NCBI RefSeq assembly: GCF_029392895.1
Contig: NZ_CP114200.1
Coordinates: forward strand, 4,371,001-4,435,000
Reading direction: 5' to 3'
Origin: Streptomyces sp. 71268
GTDB lineage: Bacteria > Actinomycetota > Actinomycetes > Streptomycetales > Streptomycetaceae
DNA length: 64,000 nucleotides
Both the position numbers and the translations under genes were made by a program. How positions within the stretch are numbered: position 1 is the first letter of the stretch; the number at the start of each line of letters is the position of its first letter. Below, piece after piece: positions 8,516-18,002 of this stretch. A model generated the notes under the pieces. It saw nothing but the letters and a program-made list of their open reading frames with translations, ran no database searches and had not been told where the DNA came from.

Positions 8516-9346
8516 TCAGTCGGCGATGAGGCCCTCGCGGAGCTGCGCGAGGGTGCGCGTCAGCAGCCGGGAGACGTGCATCTGGGAGATGCCCACCTCT
8601 TCGCCGATTTGCGACTGCGTCATGTTCCCGAAGAAGCGGAGCATGATGATCTGGCGCTCGCGCGGGGGCAGTTGGGCCAGCAGCGGCTTGAGCGACTCGC
8701 GGTACTCCACGCCTTCGAGCGCGCTGTCCTCGTACCCGAGGCGGTCGGCCAGCGAGCCGTCCGCGCCGTCGTCCTCGGGCGAGGGCGAGTCGAGGGAGCT
8801 GGCCGTGTACGCGTTGCCGACGGCGAGGCCGTCGACCACGTCCTCCTCGGAAACGCCGAGGCAGGTGGCGAGTTCGGGAACGGTGGGCGACCGGTCGAGC
8901 TTCTGCGACAGCTCGTCGCTGGCCTTCGTCAGGGCCAGCCGCAGCTCCTGGAGCCGGCGCGGGACCCGCACCGACCAACTGGTGTCCCGGAAGAACCGCT
9001 TGATCTCACCGACGACCGTCGGCATCGCGAACGTGGGGAACTCGACGCCCCGTTCGCAGTCGAACCGGTCGATCGCCTTGATCAGCCCGATGGTGCCGAC
9101 CTGGACGATGTCCTCCATCGGTTCGTTGCGGCTGCGAAAGCGCGCCGCCGCGTACCGGACCAGGGGGAGGTTCAGCTCGATCAGGGTGTCGCGTACGTAC
9201 GTGCGCTCCGCGCTGTCCTGGTCGAGCGCGGCGAGCCGCAGGAACAGGGAGCGGGAGAGGGTGCGAGTGTCGATGGCGTCGCCATCGTCAAGCACGCGTG
9301 ATGCGTCAGTGGTGAGCACCTTCGAGCTGCCCAAATCTACGGACAT
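8516..9346 (-). CDS. sigN: RNA polymerase sigma factor, SigB/SigF family (sigN-like)
   Basis: A 276-residue alternative sigma factor with regions 2, 3 and 4. Region 2 reads [28 protein letters not shown] (split here only for the reader: core binding then -10 recognition, [23 protein letters not shown]); region 4 ends with the helix-turn-helix [23 protein letters not shown]. The ATG at 9346 is chosen for the AAAGGGGGT site upstream. It lies next to a clear sigF, as sigN does in Streptomyces coelicolor, where SigN acts in development; the name rests on that arrangement and remembered similarity. Downstream of, and on the same strand as, sigF with a 187-bp gap that probably holds its own promoter. 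No anti-sigma gene is adjacent. Confidence 0.82.
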   Translation of the reverse strand: MSVDLGSSKVLTTDASRVLDDGDAIDTRTLSRSLFLRLAALDQDSAERTYVRDTLIELNLPLVRYAAARFRSRNEPMEDIVQVGTIGLIKAIDRFDCERGVEFPTFAMPTVVGEIKRFFRDTSWSVRVPRRLQELRLALTKASDELSQKLDRSPTVPELATCLGVSEEDVVDGLAVGNAYTASSLDSPSPEDDGADGSLADRLGYEDSALEGVEYRESLKPLLAQLPPRERQIIMLRFFGNMTQSQIGEEVGISQMHVSRLLTRTLAQLREGLIAD

Positions 9347-9533
9347 GCCACCCCCTTTGAGGTCGCGGACGGTCGCGGTAGCGCTCGCGGGTGAAGAACG
9401 CAACCTCCCCCTGAATACCGGAAGATCGGCCGCGCCAAACACCGTTCCTGCAGAATGTCACATGTCGGCAACACGCTGTAGCGCCATGTCGACATTACTG
9501 CCTGAGGGCCGTTCGTGGGGTCCCCTTCGCGAG

Positions 9534-10994
9534 TTACGGCTCGATCCGATTTGCGGAACGTAGCCGAGCAAAGCTGCGCGACAGCAGCCGCGAGACGTGC
9601 ATCTGGGAAACGCCGAGCTCGGCGCTGATCTGCGACTGGGTGAGGTTGCTGTAGTAGCGCAGGAGCAGGATGCGCTGCTCGCGCTCCGGCAACTGGACGA
9701 GCAGGTGGCGTACGAGATCGCGGTGCTCGACCCCGGCCAGGGCGGGGTCCTCGTAGCCGAGGCGGTCGAGCAGCCCGGGCAGCCCGTCGCCCTCCTGCGC
9801 GGCCTCCAGGGACGTCGCGTGGTACGAGCGCCCCGCCTCGATGCAGGCGAGCACCTCGTCCTCGCCGATGCCCAGCCGGGCGGCGATCTCGGCGGTGGTG
9901 GGGGAGCGGCCGTGCAGCACCGTCAGGTCCTCGGTCGCGCCGCTGACCTGCACCCACAGCTCGTGGAGCCGGCGCGGCACGTGGACGGTCCGTACGTTGT
10001 CACGGAAGTAACGTTTGATCTCGCCGACGACCGTGGGCATGGCGAAGGTCGGGAACTGCACTCCGCGATGCGGGTCGAAGCGGTCGATGGCGTTGATGAG
10101 CCCGATGGTGCCGACCTGGATGACGTCCTCTATCGGCTCGTTGCGGCTACGGAAGCGGGCCGCGGCGTACCGCACGAGCGGCAGGTTGGCCTCGATCAGC
10201 GCGGTCCGTACCCGGCTGTGCTCCGGTGTGCCCGGCTCAAGCCCCGACAACTCGGCGAACAGCACCTGCGTCAGCGCCCGCGCGTCCGCGCTGCGCCGCT
10301 CGCGCGGGGTTGCGCCGCCCTCGGCCCCGGCGGCCGACGCGGTCCCGGCGTTCGGGGAGGTCTCGGCGTTCGACGCGGGCTCGACGGCTGCTGCGGGCTC
10401 GACGGCCGGTGCGGTCTCGCCGGCCGGTGGGCGGGCGGGCGGTGGGTCGGGGGCCGTCGCGGCGGGACCGGAGGCGTCGGGCGCGCGGCGGGGGGCCCCG
10501 GGGCCGCCCGTGGGCCGCGTCGTCTCCGCGCCGCGGCCCGCCGCGCCGCCCGGTCGACGCCGGCCGGCCCCCGCGTCGGTGCCGGTACGGGCCGCTTCGG
10601 CCCCGGCCCGGGGGGCGGTGTCGGTACGGGTGGCGGTGTCGGCCGACCCGGTTCGGGCCGGGTTGGCGTTGGTCGCTACCGGGCTCGGATCCCCTCTCCG
10701 GGCGGGGTCCGGGGCGGTGGCGGGCTCCGGGCGGACCTGGTCGGCGGGGGCCTCGCTCGCGTGGGCGGAAGCGGGAGCGTCCGAGTGGGGCGGGGCGGCC
10801 GGCTCGGTGGCGGTGCTGGCGGCGGCGCTGGTGGGTGGGTCGGCGGCGGGGCGGGCGGTCGCGGCGTCCCGCTCGGCTACGGGGTCGGTCGCGGGGTCGG
10901 AAGCGGTGGCGGTCGTGGACTCGGCGCGGGCCGAGCGTTCGCCGGTGCCGGCCTGAGGTGGGGCTTTGGGCGCAGTACGGGCCGTCACGGTCAC
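9534..10994 (-). CDS. sigF: Sporulation sigma factor SigF with long N-terminal extension
   Basis: The C-terminal 250 residues match Streptomyces SigF closely as I remember it: [20 protein letters not shown], a region 2 with [21 protein letters not shown], and a region 4 ending [21 protein letters not shown] and [12 protein letters not shown]. The first 235 or so residues are Ala/Pro/Thr/Glu-rich and disordered, giving 486 residues against about 290 usual for the family. The GTG at 10994 follows GAAGGGTGGC, the same arrangement as at the neighbouring sigma gene; an ATG at 11021 is the alternative. SigF acts late in spore maturation in S. coelicolor. Its promoter region (11000-11100) contains repeated CATAGC/GCTATG hexamers. 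Confidence 0.85.
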   Translation of the reverse strand: MTVTARTAPKAPPQAGTGERSARAESTTATASDPATDPVAERDAATARPAADPPTSAAASTATEPAAPPHSDAPASAHASEAPADQVRPEPATAPDPARRGDPSPVATNANPARTGSADTATRTDTAPRAGAEAARTGTDAGAGRRRPGGAAGRGAETTRPTGGPGAPRRAPDASGPAATAPDPPPARPPAGETAPAVEPAAAVEPASNAETSPNAGTASAAGAEGGATPRERRSADARALTQVLFAELSGLEPGTPEHSRVRTALIEANLPLVRYAAARFRSRNEPIEDVIQVGTIGLINAIDRFDPHRGVQFPTFAMPTVVGEIKRYFRDNVRTVHVPRRLHELWVQVSGATEDLTVLHGRSPTTAEIAARLGIGEDEVLACIEAGRSYHATSLEAAQEGDGLPGLLDRLGYEDPALAGVEHRDLVRHLLVQLPEREQRILLLRYYSNLTQSQISAELGVSQMHVSRLLSRSFARLRSANRIEP

Positions 10995-11039
10995 GCCACC
11001 CTTCAGGTCGTCCCATCCCAATCATCCGGCAAAAGCGGT

Positions 11040-11084
11040 CATAGCATCACAAGACATGTCCGCTATGTGCAAGCACCGCATAGC
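11040..11084 (-). promoter_or_regulatory. Repeated CATAGC/GCTATG hexamers upstream of sigF
   Basis: CATAGC at 11040-11045, GCTATG at 11062-11067 and CATAGC at 11079-11084. The last two form a 6-bp inverted repeat with an 11-bp spacer; the first two form another with a 16-bp spacer. They lie 46-90 bp before the sigF start codon, where a regulator of sigF would bind. Confidence 0.4.
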
Positions 11085-11156
11085 TCCGTGTTGATGGGTG
11101 AGTTGACGCGCGCGACGGACCCGCACGGGGCACGATTCCGCCGCCCCAGACGGCCA

Positions 11157-11187
11157 ACGGCCCCCCGCCGGTGTGGCGGGGGGCCGT
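11157..11187 (-). terminator. Hairpin terminator of the Dabb gene
   Basis: A perfect 13-bp stem, ACGGCCCCCCGCC (11157-11169) with its complement (11175-11187), and a 5-nt loop GGTGT. It stands 21 bp past the stop of the leftward Dabb gene and upstream of sigF. Confidence 0.75.
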
Positions 11188-11208
11188 GGGTCGTACGGAG
11201 AGAGTGGC

Positions 11209-11502
11209 TCAGAACTCGTAGTCGGCGATCACCCAGGTGGCGAACTCGCGCCACCGCGCGGCGGCGGCCTGGTGGGCCGGGTGTTCGATGTAGCGGGTGA
11301 GCGCGTCCCGGTCGGCGACGGCCGAGTTGATGGCGAAGTCGTACGCGATGGGCCGGTCGGTGATGTTCCAGGCGCACTCCCAGAACGTCAACTCGGGGAC
11401 GATGCCGTCCAGCTCCTGGAACGCCTTCACGCCGGCGACCACGCGCTCCTCGTCGCGGGAGACGCCTTCGTTCAGCTTGAAAAGGACCAGATGACGGATC
11501 AC
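11209..11502 (-). CDS. Dabb (stress-responsive alpha/beta barrel) family protein
   Basis: A 97-residue dimeric alpha-beta barrel protein: VIRHLVLFKLNEGVSRDEERVV at the start, FWECAWNITDRPIAYDFAINSAVADR in the middle and YIEHPAHQAAAARW near the end are typical of the family, whose members range from stress proteins to cyclases. The GTG at 11502 is chosen because GGAGGG stands 7 bases upstream; an ATG at 11556 would add a basic tail without a ribosome site. The substrate is unknown. It sits upstream of sigF on the same strand, separated by a terminator. Confidence 0.85.
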   Translation of the reverse strand: MIRHLVLFKLNEGVSRDEERVVAGVKAFQELDGIVPELTFWECAWNITDRPIAYDFAINSAVADRDALTRYIEHPAHQAAAARWREFATWVIADYEF

Positions 11503-11608
11503 TGGACTGCCCTCCGTACGGATGACGCGGGTGGTGGGTGCGTGGCGGCGGCTCACGCGGGTGGGGGTGTCGGGCGGTCGGGGTCGGGCGGGCCGGCGGC
11601 CCGACCGG

Positions 11609-11773
11609 TCACTTGACCAGCTCGGTCATGAAGTCACCGATGCCCTTGGCCGCGTCCGAGATGCCCTCGAACCCGACCTGGACCAGCTCGGCGGCCCGCG
11701 CCGGGGAGTTGATGATGGTGTACAGCACGAAGACGATGAGTATGTAGGTAGCGATCTTCCTCGCCTGAGCCAT
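11609..11773 (-). CDS. Conserved small membrane protein (54 aa)
   Basis: One hydrophobic helix (about residues 5-24, RKIATYILIVFVLYTIINSP) followed by an amphipathic tail, AELVQVGFEGISDAAKGIGDF. The ATG at 11773 has GGGGAGG eight bases upstream, and third-position GC is high throughout. It looks like one of the small conserved membrane peptides of Streptomyces; function unknown. No toxin partner is visible nearby. Confidence 0.75.
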   Translation of the reverse strand: MAQARKIATYILIVFVLYTIINSPARAAELVQVGFEGISDAAKGIGDFMTELVK

Positions 11774-12021
11774 ACCGCTCGCCTCCCCTGCGTCTTCTGT
11801 GAGCTCGCGAGAGTCTATCCACAGGGGTGAGCCGATCGAGTGAGTAGTGCGATCGTTCACGCGCTCTTCAGCGACGCGGGGACGGGGAGGACACACGCGG
11901 ACGGGCCCGTTCTCCAGCCGCGGGCCCCTGCCGACGCGCCTCGGCCCCGGCGTGTCGAGGCCGTCGGCCGTTCCCTCCAAGGTGTCCGCCGGATCGCTCC
12001 GTACGCGTCGGCTGTCAGCCG

Positions 12022-12831
12022 TCAGTTTCCATCGGCTGGGGCGGGCGGGACTGGGGTGTCGAGGAGTCCGGCCAGGCGGGCGCGGGTGTACGCGGCGATG
12101 GTGAAGGCATCGGTGACGGCGCCGCTGGCGATCATGCCTTCCAGGTCGGCGTACGAGACGGTCATCATGCGCCGGATGCCCTCGGCGACGTCCCGCGCGC
12201 CGGGGTACGGCTGGCCGCCGTACTCGTGGACGTCGCTGCCGTCTTCCCCGTCCTCCGGGTGCTCCCGGCCGTCACCGTCATGCCGGCCGTCACCGCGCGC
12301 GTGGCTCACCGCCTCCCCGGGGGCGGGGTGCGGGATGCGGGCGGCGAAGAGTTCGACGCGACTGCCCAACAGTCCCGTGTCGGGGTGGACGTCACCGAGC
12401 GGGACCAACTCGGTCGCCCGGGCGCCGATCTCCTCGCGCAGTTCGCGCGCGGCGCTGTCGGCGCCGGTCGCGCCCGGTTCCCCCATGCCGCGCGGGACCT
12501 CCCAGTGCCAGGCCCGGGTGGCGTGTCGGTAGTGCTCGACGAGGACGACGCGCCCGGTGGGCAGGATCGGCAGGACGACCACGCCCGGATCCGCCACGCG
12601 CGGGAGTACGCGCAGGTAGAGGCCGTGCGTGCCGTCGGGAAAGCGGACCGCGTCGCGTACGACGGTCACGTAGGAGTCCTCGTACACGACGCCGACCGGC
12701 GCGTCGGGAGCGGCTCCGGCGCCGCGTCGTGCGGCCTCGACCGCCTCGGGGGACAGCAGGAGGTCGATGCCGTCCGGGCTGTTGACGAACAGGTCGGGGC
12801 GCTCGGCGCGCAGGCGGTCGTAGCGGTTCAT
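12022..12831 (-). CDS. Nudix hydrolase
   Basis: A 269-residue protein. The Nudix box is at about residues 113-135 (GMGEPGATGADSAARELREE, then IGA): the metal-binding REUXEEXGU part is intact, but the Glu of GX5E is Ala. The beta-strand before it (VVVLPILPTGRVVLVEHYRHATRAWHWEVPRG) resembles ADP-sugar pyrophosphatases. An Asp/Gly/His-rich insert (about 178-205) interrupts the C-terminal half, and an extra N-terminal region of some 60 residues is present. Start ATG at 12831 has AAAGG upstream. Probable role: hydrolysis of a nucleoside diphosphate derivative; substrate not known. Stands alone. Confidence 0.8.
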   Translation of the reverse strand: MNRYDRLRAERPDLFVNSPDGIDLLLSPEAVEAARRGAGAAPDAPVGVVYEDSYVTVVRDAVRFPDGTHGLYLRVLPRVADPGVVVLPILPTGRVVLVEHYRHATRAWHWEVPRGMGEPGATGADSAARELREEIGARATELVPLGDVHPDTGLLGSRVELFAARIPHPAPGEAVSHARGDGRHDGDGREHPEDGEDGSDVHEYGGQPYPGARDVAEGIRRMMTVSYADLEGMIASGAVTDAFTIAAYTRARLAGLLDTPVPPAPADGN

Positions 12832-13003
12832 GGTGCCTTTCGTGGCGGACGTCGTTCCGTATCCAGTGTCCGCCGCGCGGACGCTCGCCGCCCGTAGCTC
12901 GTGCCAACTGCGGGCGCCTGAACGCGCGCCGCCCGCGCCCCCGAACGTGCGCCCCGACTCCGCAGATGCCCCGGCCCCCGTCCTACGGAGGGCCGACCCT
13001 GGG

Positions 13004-14533
13004 TCAGTACTCCAGATCGTCTCGCGTGGTCGTGGAGTTGTTGGTGCTCGGGTTCGGAGCCACCTCGCGGTAGCCGGGGAGCCGTTCCACCAGGTTCTGG
13101 AAGCGCTGCCACGCGGCCAGCGTCTCCAGTCGTACGGTGGCGATCTCGCGCGCGAACTTCTGCTCGCGGTGCCCGGCGATCCGGTTGCGGAGGACGAGCC
13201 GTACGGAACCGCCGTACGTCTCCAGCGCGGTGGCGCCCAGCGCGCCGGTCAGCGACCAGGTCTCGTCGCCGGTGACGGCCGTGATGACCGAACCCCCGAC
13301 GTTGACGACCACCTCGACCACCGGGGACCAGGACGTGGAGTGGCCGCCGCGCCGGGCCGCCGCCAGTTCGACGATCTTCCGGTTGAGCGCGATGTAGCGG
13401 TCGAAGACGAGCCCCACGCGGTCGCTGAAGGTGGCCGGGTCCGCGAGGAGGTGGTCGAAGGCGGTGATGTACGCGTTCCACGCGCCGGTCTCCCGCAGGG
13501 TGGCGATGTCACCGAGTTCGAGGACGTCGAGCTCGGCCGGTGTGAGGCCGCCCTGCACCGTGCTGAACGCCTGCCGCTGAAGGAAGCGCAGCAGGTCGGA
13601 GAGTTCGTCCGGGTCCTCGATGACCCGGCCCGCCCCCGAGGGGGACGAGGAGCCGCGGAGGTCGCGCCACTCCTGGAGCGCCACGCGCTGCAGGCTGCCG
13701 CCCGGCGTCAGCGGGTACATGCTCAGGGCGTCGGCGAGGTTGACGTTGTAGATCAGGTCGAGCAGTTGCTTGATCTCGCCGGCGAACGGCTTGCCCCGGT
13801 CGTAGCGGCCCTCCGACACCGGCCGGCCCGGTACCGAGACGAACCGTTCGTACAGGACATTGCGGGTGACCGGGCGCCCCGCGACGCTGAGTTCGTTGCT
13901 GTGGTCCACGACCTGGCCGATGCGGCGGGCGAAGGCGGGCAGTCGTTCCTCCTCCACGCCGACCTGCCGGGCCAGCAGCGGGAGGTCCTTGGCGGTCAGG
14001 GCCTGTACCCGGGCGGCGAAGGGGAGGAAGAGGGCGTTCCGCGCGTCCAGCCGGTTCTGTTCGTCGTTCCAGGACAGCCGCAGACAGGTCATACGCGCCG
14101 TCGCGGGCAGCGTCGCCAGGGTCTCCTGCCATGCGGTGAAGGCCGTCTCGTCCAGGTCGACGTTGGAGGGGCGGTCGGTCGGTTCCCGCTCGTGCAGGAG
14201 GAAGGGGACCAGGGACCCGTCGGCCAGGAGTTTCTGGTGGGCCCGGCGAGCGGCGCCGTCGTACAGGTAGTCCCGGCTGATCGCCGCGTTGTTGTAGAAG
14301 TAGGTGCGGTTGGCGACGACCTGTCGGGTGTTGATGAGGCCGCGGAAGAACTCGGCCCGCACCTCCTTGCCGCGTACGTCGTCGACCTCGCTCAACGACC
14401 GGCCGCGCGCGACCATGTCCCGGGTCAGTTCCGCGTTGACCCACTGGTTGTCCAGCGACTGCGCGATGACCGCGCCCTCCTTGAGGCCGCTGGGCCGCAC
14501 TCTGGCCACCTGCTCGTCATGCTGTTGCGTCAT
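13004..14533 (-). CDS. Hypothetical protein, 509 aa, no recognised domain
   Basis: I do not recognise this protein. It is soluble-looking, with no signal peptide, rich in charged helices and unusually varied in composition for the region, with many Asn, Tyr and Phe residues (RQVVANRTYFYNNAAISRDYL near residue 70). A hydrophobic stretch at about 400-450 (VVEVVVNVGGSVITAVTG) is the only candidate membrane-active part. The ATG at 14533 follows AGGGGGGGAACGG. Codon bias supports coding along the full length. It stands alone between gaps of about 170 and 770 bp, so context gives no clue. The C-terminus is polar (STNNSTTTRDDLEY). Confidence 0.7.
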   Translation of the reverse strand: MTQQHDEQVARVRPSGLKEGAVIAQSLDNQWVNAELTRDMVARGRSLSEVDDVRGKEVRAEFFRGLINTRQVVANRTYFYNNAAISRDYLYDGAARRAHQKLLADGSLVPFLLHEREPTDRPSNVDLDETAFTAWQETLATLPATARMTCLRLSWNDEQNRLDARNALFLPFAARVQALTAKDLPLLARQVGVEEERLPAFARRIGQVVDHSNELSVAGRPVTRNVLYERFVSVPGRPVSEGRYDRGKPFAGEIKQLLDLIYNVNLADALSMYPLTPGGSLQRVALQEWRDLRGSSSPSGAGRVIEDPDELSDLLRFLQRQAFSTVQGGLTPAELDVLELGDIATLRETGAWNAYITAFDHLLADPATFSDRVGLVFDRYIALNRKIVELAAARRGGHSTSWSPVVEVVVNVGGSVITAVTGDETWSLTGALGATALETYGGSVRLVLRNRIAGHREQKFAREIATVRLETLAAWQRFQNLVERLPGYREVAPNPSTNNSTTTRDDLEY

Positions 14534-15307
14534 CCGTTCCCCCCCTGTCCCGCTGACGTCACGGAGCCCGTCGCCCGCCGTCGGCCCCCGCCCCGACCGC
14601 CGGGTCGAGGCGCGTGTGTGAGAGCCGGCACCGGCGCACACCCGGGTCGGCCCCCTCGGCGCCGCGCACGGCCGGCCGTGGCCGCACGGGGCCGAGTCCG
14701 CCGGCTGTGCCGCCCGGTCGGGGCCGGGCCGTGTCCCGCTGGTTCCCGCCGCGCGTGTGCGGTGTCGCCGCGTCGTGGCGCGCGCCTCTGTCCCGCTGAC
14801 GGCGGGCGTGCGGACCCGCGACCTGTATCCGGGCGCGTGCGCGGATCCACTACCGCCCGGCTCTCACGCTAGCGCTCAGTCTCGCCCAGGAGCGCCTGTA
14901 TCTGGGGTAGTTGGCCGAAATCGCGGCGTCCAGATGCCAGCACATGCCGGGGACGCGTGATATGGCCGCCACATCTCCCGGCCCGGCCGGCCGCCGGCCG
15001 CCGGCAGCCCCCCCCGCGTGGCGTGCCGCGCCGACAGCGGCGGGACTGCCGCGTGTCATGCCGACTGCCGTGTTCCGCGCCCCGTCTGATCAAGTGTGCG
15101 TGCGGCGAGGTGAGTTGACGCCCCAACGGGCTGTTCGTGCGACCGCGCGCCCCGTAGGGTCGTACGCGCCGCGCGTCCGGCAGGGGGCCGGGCGGGGCGG
15201 GGTCCGAACGGGTCCGGTGGGGTGGGTTGGCGTCGTGGCCGCGGTCGCGGTGCGGCGGCGGGCGGCCGGCCGGGCGTACGGCAGCAACGTCCCAGGGGGG
15301 TACGTCG
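14534..15307. other. Intergenic region without a supported gene
   Basis: About 770 bp between divergent genes. Frames are Arg/Pro/Ala-rich and shadow-like on both strands. A run of CCGG-type repeats at about 14983-15006 can fold strongly. Promoters for both flanking genes must lie here, but I cannot point to clear -35/-10 pairs. Confidence 0.45.
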
Positions 15308-17226
15308 ATGGTGTGGGAAGAGCGCGACGCGGCCGACAGAGACAAGGGTGCGGGGGAGCCGGCAGGGCCTCCCTCGCCCCCGCCACCCGGCGCCGCGCCA
15401 CCGCCCACGCCCCCCCGCGCCGCCCACCTTCGGAGCCGCGCCGCCACCGCCGCCCGCCGCGCCCCCGGGCTGGCCCGCACCTCCGCCGGCCGCCGCGCCG
15501 CCGGGCTGGCTCACGCCCCCGCCGTCCGCCGCGCCCCCCACCCGGAGGCCCGCCGCCCGGGGGCCAGCCGCCTGCCGCGCCGCCGTCCGGGGGACGGCCG
15601 TCCGGGGAGCGGCCCACGCTGCATCTGTCCGCGCTGCCGCCGGGGTCCGCCGGCGCGCCCCCGCCACCGTTCGGCGCGCCCACCGCGCCGCCGGTGCCGC
15701 CCGGGTCGCCGGCGTCAGCCACACCGCCCGCGCCGCCCGAGCCGCTGCGGGCCGTGGCCGTGGGGCTGCTCAACCTCAGTGGGCTCGGCGTCGGCTACGC
15801 CCTGCTGCGTGTGTGGTGGGCGGTCGCCGTGTGCTGGGCGGCCACGGCCGGGTTGCTCCTGTTGGCGCTGCCCGCCGAGCCGGACGGCGTGGCCGGTGGT
15901 GTCGTCGCGGGGTACCTGGTGGTGCTGGCGGCGGCCGCCGCGCACGGCGCGTTCCTCGGGTTGCGGCGGCGGCTCGCGTGGCCGCCGCGCGCGGCCGTGG
16001 CCGTGCTGCTCGGGCTGGTGCTGCTCGCCGCGCCGGGCGGCGGCTACCTCGCGTACGACAGCGCGCGCGACGAGGCCACCGAGGAGATGCTGCTCGACCG
16101 CCTCGCGGAGGCCGACGAGCTGGTCAGCGAGCAGGTCGGGCGGCCGTTCGACGACGCCGAGGCCGACTACCGGCGGGCCCTGGACGACTACGCCGCCCTC
16201 GCCGACGACCACCCCGGCTCGCGGGCCGCGAAGCGCGTGCCGGAGCGGATGGAGAGGTACTACGAGAGCGTCGGGGCGATGTACGGCCGCAAGGACTTCT
16301 GCGCGGCGATCGAGCCCCTCACGTTCCTGCGGACCGTCCCGGAGCGCATCGACGAGCGGCACCTCGGTGAGCTGAGAGGCTGGCCCGACGACCGGCTGGC
16401 GAACTCGCTGTACGAGTGCGGCGTGAGCGGGCTCGGCCAGCCGTCGTCCGGCGCTGGCAAGGACAAGCACCTCGGCGCGCTGCTCACCGACTTCCCCGAC
16501 TCCGCGGCGGCGGCGAAGGTGGAGCCGGCCGTGAGCGCCGCGATCAGCCGGGCGGCCGGCGGCCTCAAGGACGGCGAGCCGTGCGCGTCGGTCACCACCC
16601 TGCGCACCCTCGGCGGCCAGGCCAGCACGCTGGCCAAGGCCGCCGGCGCCGGGGCCGCCGCGCTCACCCGGGACGCGGGCACGGCGAGCGGACACGTGCG
16701 CACCGGCACCTACGCGTGCGGGGTCGACCAGTACGAGGAGGGTCGGTTCGCCGCCGCCCTGACGACCATGAACGACTTCGCCCGCACCTACCGCGACGAC
16801 AGGAACCGGCCGCTCGCGCAGAAGATCGCCATCGCGGCGGAGATCGCCACGAAGCTGCCCGACGCGGGCAGGCGGCTGCCGACGACGAAGTCCGGTGGCG
16901 GCGTGACCGTCACGGTCAAGAACGACAGCCCGAACGCGGTCGAGATCCTCTACACGGGCCCGGTCACCGGCAAGTTCACGCTCTCGGCGTGCGACGGCTG
17001 CACGACGTACGCCAACCGCGCGCAGGCGCGCGACAAGGCGTGCCAGAGCGGCAGGAGCTACCCGCAGCGCACGCTGTCGCTGCCCGTCGGCACCACGTAC
17101 TTCCTGCACAAGTCGCAGGGCACCACCAACTCCTCCGGCACCGACACGGCGCGCATCGAGCCCGGCTACACGTACACGGAGTGCGCGTACGTCGTGAGCC
17201 CGTTCGGCATCGGACCCGCCACCTGA
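15308..17226 (+). CDS. Membrane protein with TPR-like extracytoplasmic domain; two +1 C-tract frameshifts
   Basis: The natural start is ATG 15308 (MVWEERDAADRDKG) behind a G6 ribosome site. The Pro-rich N-terminus then changes frame twice: after a C7 tract at 15410-15416 and after a C6 tract at 15534-15539. Removing one C from each restores a continuous protein: ...PPTPP-APPTFGAAPPPPP...PGWLTPPPSAAPP-PGGPPPGGQPPAAPP.... From about 15740 on the frame is intact: four hydrophobic segments (15750-16060), then a long region with TPR-like helices (ADYRRALDDYAALADDHPGS) and several Cys, ending in a beta-rich domain (VTVTVKNDSPNAVEILYTGP). Function unknown. The shifts are either assembly errors in homopolymers or a true lesion. 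Confidence 0.7.
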
Positions 17227-17348
17227 GCGCGGGCCGAGCGCCCGCTGGCCGCCGCCCGAGCGACTGACGATCGGCCGCCCGGCCGCGCGCGATCCCGGTG
17301 TGGCCCAGATCATGCGAACGTGGTCGGGCGGTCGGACAGGTGAGGGGT

Positions 17349-18002
17349 GTGGAGCATTCATTACGGGCGCGGGTGCGGGACGGGGAACCGGACGCGTTCC
17401 GGCGGCTGTTCGACGACCACGCGACGGCCGTCCACCGGCACGCCCTGCGGGTGACCGGCAACTGGGCCACTGCCGAGGACGTGGTGTCCCTGACCTTCCT
17501 GGAGGCGTGGCGGCTGCGCGAACGGGTGCTCCCGGACGGCGACGACCACCTCCACCCGTGGCTCCTCGGCATCGCCACGAACGTCCTGCGCAACACCGCG
17601 CGGGCCGCGCGCCGGCACCGCGCCGCGCTCGCCCGGCTCCCGGTGGGCGACGCGGTGCCCGACTTCGCGGACGAGGTGGCGCAACGGATGGTGGACAGCG
17701 AGGAGTTGGCCGCCGCGCGCCGGGCCCTGGCCGGGCTGCGCCGCCTGGAGCGCGAGGTGGTCACGCTGTGCGTGTGGGAGGGCCTGGACTCGACCACGGT
17801 GGCCGACGCGCTCGGCGTGCCGGTCGGCACGGTGCGCTCCCGGCTCTCGCGCGCCCGCAAGCGGCTGCGCGGGCTCACCGAGGCCGAACTGAGGAGAAGG
17901 CCCCCGCGGGCCGTCGTCCGACCGCCCGAGCCGGGCGCCCTGGTGGCGGGCCCGTGCGCGGCCGGCTCCGGGCCCGGGGTGACGGTGGAGAGGAACCCAT
18001 GA
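17349..18002 (+). CDS. ECF-type sigma-70 family RNA polymerase sigma factor
   Basis: A 217-residue sigma factor. Region 2 is at about residues 10-75 (FRRLFDDHATAVHRHALRVTG...AEDVVSLTFLEAWR), region 4 at about 115-170 (GLRRLEREVVTLCVWEGL, then the helix-turn-helix STTVADALGVPVGTVRSRLSRARKRL). A 45-residue Pro/Arg-rich tail follows. The GTG at 17349 is chosen for the GGTGAGGG upstream. Its stop overlaps the next gene's ATG (ATGA), so translation is coupled with a single-pass membrane protein, a common pairing in Actinobacteria where the partner may act as the anti-sigma or signal element. Confidence 0.88.
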   Translation: MEHSLRARVRDGEPDAFRRLFDDHATAVHRHALRVTGNWATAEDVVSLTFLEAWRLRERVLPDGDDHLHPWLLGIATNVLRNTARAARRHRAALARLPVGDAVPDFADEVAQRMVDSEELAAARRALAGLRRLEREVVTLCVWEGLDSTTVADALGVPVGTVRSRLSRARKRLRGLTEAELRRRPPRAVVRPPEPGALVAGPCAAGSGPGVTVERNP

